Below the pieces are notes generated by a model that was not told the DNA's origin, searched no databases, and saw nothing but the letters and a program-made list of their open reading frames with translations. From assembly GCA_018267355.1 (NCBI GenBank), contig JAFDYP010000014.1, positions 1 through 7,197 on the forward strand: DNA of 7,197 bases, given 5' to 3'. This DNA comes from Bacteroidota bacterium (lineage in GTDB: Bacteria; Bacteroidota; Bacteroidia; Chitinophagales; LD1). Below, in pieces: positions 4,734-7,197 of this stretch (its first letter is position 1; every line of letters begins with the position of its first letter). A program made the translations under genes and the position numbers.

Positions 4734-5768
4734 TCAGAAGTGCTTCCAGCCCTGGGCGGTGAGGTGGTGGCGATTGCCTCCCTTGGTCAGGAGCATGGTG
4801 CCGTCGTCCTGCGTGGTGATCTGGCCGATAATGGTGATAGAGGGATGGTCTGCTATCTTGGTCTCGTCTTCAGACTCGATGGTGAAGAGCAACTCATAGT
4901 CCTCGCCGCCATTGAGCGCGCAGGTGATCGGATCCATATTAAACTCCAGCGCCTGGTGGTAGGCATCCTCAGAGATAGGCACACGCGACTCGTGTATCTC
5001 GCAGCCCACACCGCTCTGGCGGCAGATGTGCAAGATGTCTGACGAGAGGCCATCACTGAGGTCCATCATAGCGGTAGGTTTCAGGTCTATCTCATGCAGT
5101 AGCTCTATCACATCGCGGCGGGCCTCCGGCTTGAGCTGGCGGCCTACGAGGTATTTCTGCTCGCCCAGGTCGGGCTGTATATTGGGATCCTCGAGGAAGA
5201 GGCGCTTCTCACGCTCCAGTAGCTGAAGCCCGAGGAAGGCAGCACCGAGGTCACCGGACACACAGATAAGGTTGCCTGGTTTGGCACCATTGCGGTAGAC
5301 TATCTTGTCACCATCTGCCTCGCCGATAGCGGTGACGGAGATGATGAGTCCCTTCTGAGAGGAGGTAGTATCGCCACCTACCAGGTCTACGCCATACACC
5401 TCGCAGGCGTGATAGATGCCCTCGTATATCTCATCCAATGCCTCTACGGTGAAGCGGCTCGATAGTGCCAGTGATATAGTGATCTGGCGTGGCGTGCCAT
5501 TCATAGCGTAGATGTCAGAGAGATTGACCACTACGGCCTTGTAGCCCAGATGGCGGAGAGGTGTATACATCAGGTCAAAGTGTACACCCTCCACCAGCAT
5601 ATCGGTGCTGACGAGCACTCTTTTGCCGGAGGCATCTATGACTGCTGCGTCATCGCCTATGCCCTTGAGTGATGATGGCTGGTGGAGTTTGAAACGACGG
5701 GTGAGGTGGTCTATGAGGCCAAACTCGCCGAGCTGATCGATATTAGTAGTAGGATTATTTTCTGACAT
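4734..5768 (-). CDS. thiL: Thiamine-monophosphate kinase
   Basis: ThiL phosphorylates thiamine monophosphate with ATP to thiamine diphosphate, the active cofactor, in the cytoplasm. The ATG at 5768 gives 344 residues, normal for the family. Signature blocks in order are LGEFGLIDHL (13-22), GIGDDAAVID (36-45), STDMLVEGVHF (54-64), NLSDIYAMNGTPRQ (82-95), GGDTTSS (131-137), SGDLGAA (171-177), DLSDGLSSD (236-244) and LNGGEDYELLFT (285-296). The aspartates in GDD, STD, NLSD and GGDTT are the expected Mg/ATP ligands. The frame stays open upstream to 5813, but that part crosses the promoter-like boxes and a repeat, so the MSENN start is preferred. No other thiamine gene is nearby. Spacing of 239 bases to msrB with two repeats between suggests separate transcription. 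Very secure. Confidence 0.96.
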   Translation of the reverse strand: MSENNPTTNIDQLGEFGLIDHLTRRFKLHQPSSLKGIGDDAAVIDASGKRVLVSTDMLVEGVHFDLMYTPLRHLGYKAVVVNLSDIYAMNGTPRQITISLALSSRFTVEALDEIYEGIYHACEVYGVDLVGGDTTSSQKGLIISVTAIGEADGDKIVYRNGAKPGNLICVSGDLGAAFLGLQLLEREKRLFLEDPNIQPDLGEQKYLVGRQLKPEARRDVIELLHEIDLKPTAMMDLSDGLSSDILHICRQSGVGCEIHESRVPISEDAYHQALEFNMDPITCALNGGEDYELLFTIESEDETKIADHPSITIIGQITTQDDGTMLLTKGGNRHHLTAQGWKHF

Positions 5769-5773
5769 GGGGG

Positions 5774-5804
5774 CAAAAGTCAGGGAAAATCGGGTAGGAA
5801 GCAA
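5774..5804 (-). promoter_or_regulatory. Candidate thiL promoter (Bacteroidota type)
   Basis: On the minus strand TTG (5804-5802), a 20-base spacer and GACTTTTG (5781-5774) fit the Bacteroidota TTG / TAnnTTTG promoter with one mismatch. The -7 box ends 5 bases before the thiL ATG, so the transcript would be leaderless or nearly so. Boxes are seen; function is inferred. Confidence 0.45.
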
Positions 5805-5805
5805 G

Positions 5806-5855
5806 CACCTCACCCATCTGCCTTCGGCATCTTCCCTCTCCCAAGGAGAGGGAAG
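5806..5855. repeat. Hairpin repeat family E, copy 2
   Basis: It contains TGCCTTCGGCA and the perfect 11-bp stem CTTCCCTCTCC/GGAGAGGGAAG (5831-5841 and 5845-5855, loop CAA), then AAACTATGGG. Its arms are the same as at 4586-4610. It sits in the divergent gap between thiL and the YqeY gene, directly upstream of the thiL promoter candidate. Confidence 0.8.
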
Positions 5856-6001
5856 AAACTATGGGCGCACAAGTTTCTCTTTATAGTGACTGCAATGACC
5901 TGAGAAACGGACAGGGGAATGTGTGCGGATGTGCAGGTGTGGGGAATAGGATGAGGGAGTTAGTGGAGATTGGATATTTTTATGCCAGCAAAAACCATAC
6001 A

Positions 6002-6451
6002 ATGGCACTCGAAGAAACGATCAACAACGACCTGAAGAAAGCAATGCTGGCAAAGGACCAGGCTGGTATACGCGGACTGCGCGCTATCAAGGCGGCCATC
6101 CTGCTGGCCAAGACAGAAAAAGGAAGCACCGGAGAGGTAAGTAGTGAAAAAGAAATACAGATCCTGACCAAGATGCTCAAGCAGCGCAAGGAGTCGATAG
6201 AGGTATTTGAAAAGCAGGGACGCGCCGACCTGGCCACCACCGAGCAGGAGGAGGTAGCGGTGATAGAAAAGTACATGCCCGCTATGATGGGTGACGATGA
6301 GATCAAAGCGGTAATAGAAAAGATCATAGCTGCCACCGGCGCTACCAGCCAGAAGGAAATGGGCAAGGTGATGGGTGCTGCATCTAAGGAGCTGGCCGGC
6401 AAGGCAGACAATAAGAAGGTGTCAGAGATCGTTAAAAGTCTACTGGCTTAA
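6002..6451 (+). CDS. GatB/YqeY domain-containing protein
   Basis: This 149-residue protein is the usual size of the YqeY family, which shares a helical tRNA-binding-like domain with the C-terminus of GatB, the Glu-tRNA amidotransferase subunit. Its own role is not settled. Seen are LEETINNDLKKAMLAKDQ (3-20), GLRAIKAAILLAKTEKG (25-41), LTKMLKQRKESIEVFEKQGR (55-74), YMPAMM (91-96, the conserved YLP-like turn), and TSQKEMGKVMGAASKELAGKADNKKVSEIV (115-144). The ATG at 6002 is chosen because the family begins MSLEE/MALEE. The open frame extends back to 5861, but that 47-residue stretch has no family match and runs almost back to repeat E2. The stop codon TAA lies inside CTTAATACAG, the same string that ends several repeats. 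The CvpA gene follows 59 bases later on the same strand and may be co-transcribed. Confidence 0.92.
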   Translation: MALEETINNDLKKAMLAKDQAGIRGLRAIKAAILLAKTEKGSTGEVSSEKEIQILTKMLKQRKESIEVFEKQGRADLATTEQEEVAVIEKYMPAMMGDDEIKAVIEKIIAATGATSQKEMGKVMGAASKELAGKADNKKVSEIVKSLLA

Positions 6452-6463
6452 TACAGGTTTAAC

Positions 6464-6487
6464 CGCTAAATCGCAAAAACGCAAAAG
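6464..6487 (+). repeat. Period-8 tandem repeat, three units
   Basis: CGCTAAAT, CGCAAAAA and CGCAAAAG follow each other without gaps in the 59-base space between the YqeY and CvpA genes. No function is visible. Confidence 0.7.
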
Positions 6488-6510
6488 GTTCTTTTTAAAA
6501 TCCTTTCGTT

Positions 6511-7032
6511 ATGGTATTTGATATCCTGTTCCTGATATTCATAGGTGCCGGTTTCTATTGGGGCTACCAGAAGGGGATCATCTATGCGGTGTTTTCCCTA
6601 CTGGCTTATTTCATTGGTGTGATCGCCGCGCTGAAGTTCTCGTATATGGCGGTGAAGTACCTGAATGGCGCCGTGCACATGGGACCCAAGGCGATCTCGA
6701 TATTGGCTTTTATCCTCGTGTTTATCCTCGTGGTACTGCTGGTGCGCTTCATAGCATGGGGGCTGGAGAAGATACTGCAATCCTTCTCGCTGAACTTTAC
6801 CAATCAACTGGTAGGCGGTCTGCTCTACTCCCTGATAGGGCTGTACACGTTGTGCATCATGATCTGGTTTGTCAATAAATGGAATGTCTTTCCGGATAGT
6901 CAGAAGGTATCGTCCCATGTGTATCCATATATAGCCGACACAGGACCGAAGGTGGTGGAGTACTCCGGGCAAATAGTGCCTTTCTTCAAGGATGCCTTTC
7001 ACAATCTGGACTCGCTGATCAAGGGAGCATAG
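6511..7032 (+). CDS. CvpA family inner-membrane protein
   Basis: This 173-residue protein has four predicted membrane helices: about 3-20 (starting FDILFLIFIGAGFYWGYQKG), 23-45, 60-84 and 101-121 (VGGLLYSLIGLYTLCIMIWF). The N-terminal helix followed by GYQKGII is characteristic of CvpA (colicin V production) proteins. A cytoplasmic or periplasmic tail of about 50 residues follows the last helix. The family is widespread in the inner membrane. In Escherichia coli CvpA is needed for colicin V production, but this cannot be carried over to a genome without that toxin. The ATG at 6511 begins directly with the first helix, and there is no room for a signal peptide. It lies 59 bases after the YqeY gene. 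The family call is good; the role is unknown. Confidence 0.88.
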   Translation: MVFDILFLIFIGAGFYWGYQKGIIYAVFSLLAYFIGVIAALKFSYMAVKYLNGAVHMGPKAISILAFILVFILVVLLVRFIAWGLEKILQSFSLNFTNQLVGGLLYSLIGLYTLCIMIWFVNKWNVFPDSQKVSSHVYPYIADTGPKVVEYSGQIVPFFKDAFHNLDSLIKGA

Positions 7033-7036
7033 TTTG

Positions 7037-7133
7037 AGACGATAGATATTAGACGCTAGACAATAGACAAATGCATTGGGCAAGTGTTCTACTATTTTAT
7101 CTAACGTCTATCGTCTAAAGTCTCCCGTCTATT
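7037..7133. repeat. Inverted repeat with period-7 arms
   Basis: The left arm (7037-7068) is AGACGAT, AGATATT, AGACGCT, AGACAAT, AGAC. The right arm (7099-7133) is ATCTAAC, GTCTATC, GTCTAAA, GTCTCCC, GTCTATT. The arms are complementary at about 25 of 32 positions around a 30-base spacer. The element begins 4 bases after the CvpA stop and ends 18 bases before the next start, so it could act as an mRNA 3' structure or terminator. It resembles the heptamer short tandem repeats (STRR) known from cyanobacteria. Confidence 0.8.
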
Positions 7134-7151
7134 TTCCGCATCTTCGCAGCG

Positions 7152-7197
7152 ATGGTGCTACTCATAGACAATTACGATTCATTCACCTATATGCTGC
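7152..7197 (+). CDS. Class I glutamine amidotransferase (TrpG/PabA type), first 15 codons
   Basis: The ATG at 7152 opens MVLLIDNYDSFTYML, the hallmark N-terminus of the glutaminase subunit of anthranilate synthase (TrpG) or aminodeoxychorismate synthase (PabA). This subunit supplies ammonia for amination of chorismate. Only 15 codons plus one base are visible, so the two cannot be told apart and no catalytic triad residue is seen. CATCTTCGCAGC just upstream (7139-7150) loosely resembles the Bacteroidota -7 region TATCTTTGC with two mismatches. If real, it would give a leaderless or very short-leader transcript. No folate or tryptophan partner gene is visible in the window. Confidence 0.85.
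   Translation, partial: MVLLIDNYDSFTYML

Noticed and set aside
5861..6001. 47-codon N-terminal extension of the YqeY protein
   Set aside because: It lacks family similarity, begins just after a repeat, and the family start MALEE is present at 6002.
5980..6411. Minus-strand open frame of 143 codons
   Set aside because: Antisense to the YqeY gene. The hydrophobic, serine-rich product is what a complement of a Lys/Glu/Ala-rich gene gives.
6558..7083. Other open frames overlapping the CvpA gene on both strands
   Set aside because: They overlap a well-supported membrane protein, lack motifs, and one runs into the heptad repeat.

Overview
The window reads as ordinary chromosome from a Bacteroidota bacterium, most likely a member of the Chitinophagales or a relative. 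This rests on four things. The proteins resemble that phylum's versions as I remember them. The starts lack clear Shine-Dalgarno sequences. Two starts are preceded by matches or near-matches to the Bacteroidota -7 box TAnnTTTG. The intergenic spaces are crowded with short palindromic and short-period repeats of a kind I associate with environmental Bacteroidota. GC content looks moderate, and ATA isoleucine codons are frequent. The phylum is a fairly confident call; the order is a guess.

Left part (1-3199, all minus strand): the first 264 codons of kynureninase (kynU) run off the left edge. Next come a repeat-filled gap, an orphan protein resembling a phage terminase small subunit, a second repeat-bearing gap, and a complete 2-amino-3-carboxymuconate-6-semialdehyde decarboxylase (ACMSD). 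KynU and ACMSD both belong to tryptophan/kynurenine breakdown. KynU makes anthranilate or 3-hydroxyanthranilate, and ACMSD removes the ring-cleavage product before it can cyclise to quinolinate. A strong intrinsic terminator follows ACMSD.

Middle part (3318-5768): a small DUF937/YidB-like protein on the plus strand, closed by a good terminator, faces two minus-strand genes. These are a lipid-anchored methionine sulfoxide reductase B (msrB) and thiamine-monophosphate kinase (thiL, last step of thiamine diphosphate synthesis). Three related hairpin repeats lie in the gaps on either side of thiL.

Right part (6002-7197, plus strand): a GatB/YqeY-domain protein, a CvpA-family four-helix membrane protein, a period-7 inverted repeat, and the first 15 codons of a class I glutamine amidotransferase of the TrpG/PabA type.

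I see no defence system, CRISPR array, insertion sequence with a transposase, tRNA or rRNA. The most unusual content is non-coding. Palindromic repeats of several families share a right-hand end tag of the form CTTnAATACAG. Separate short tandem repeats have periods of about 7, 8 and 9 bases. The orphan terminase-like gene sits among them.
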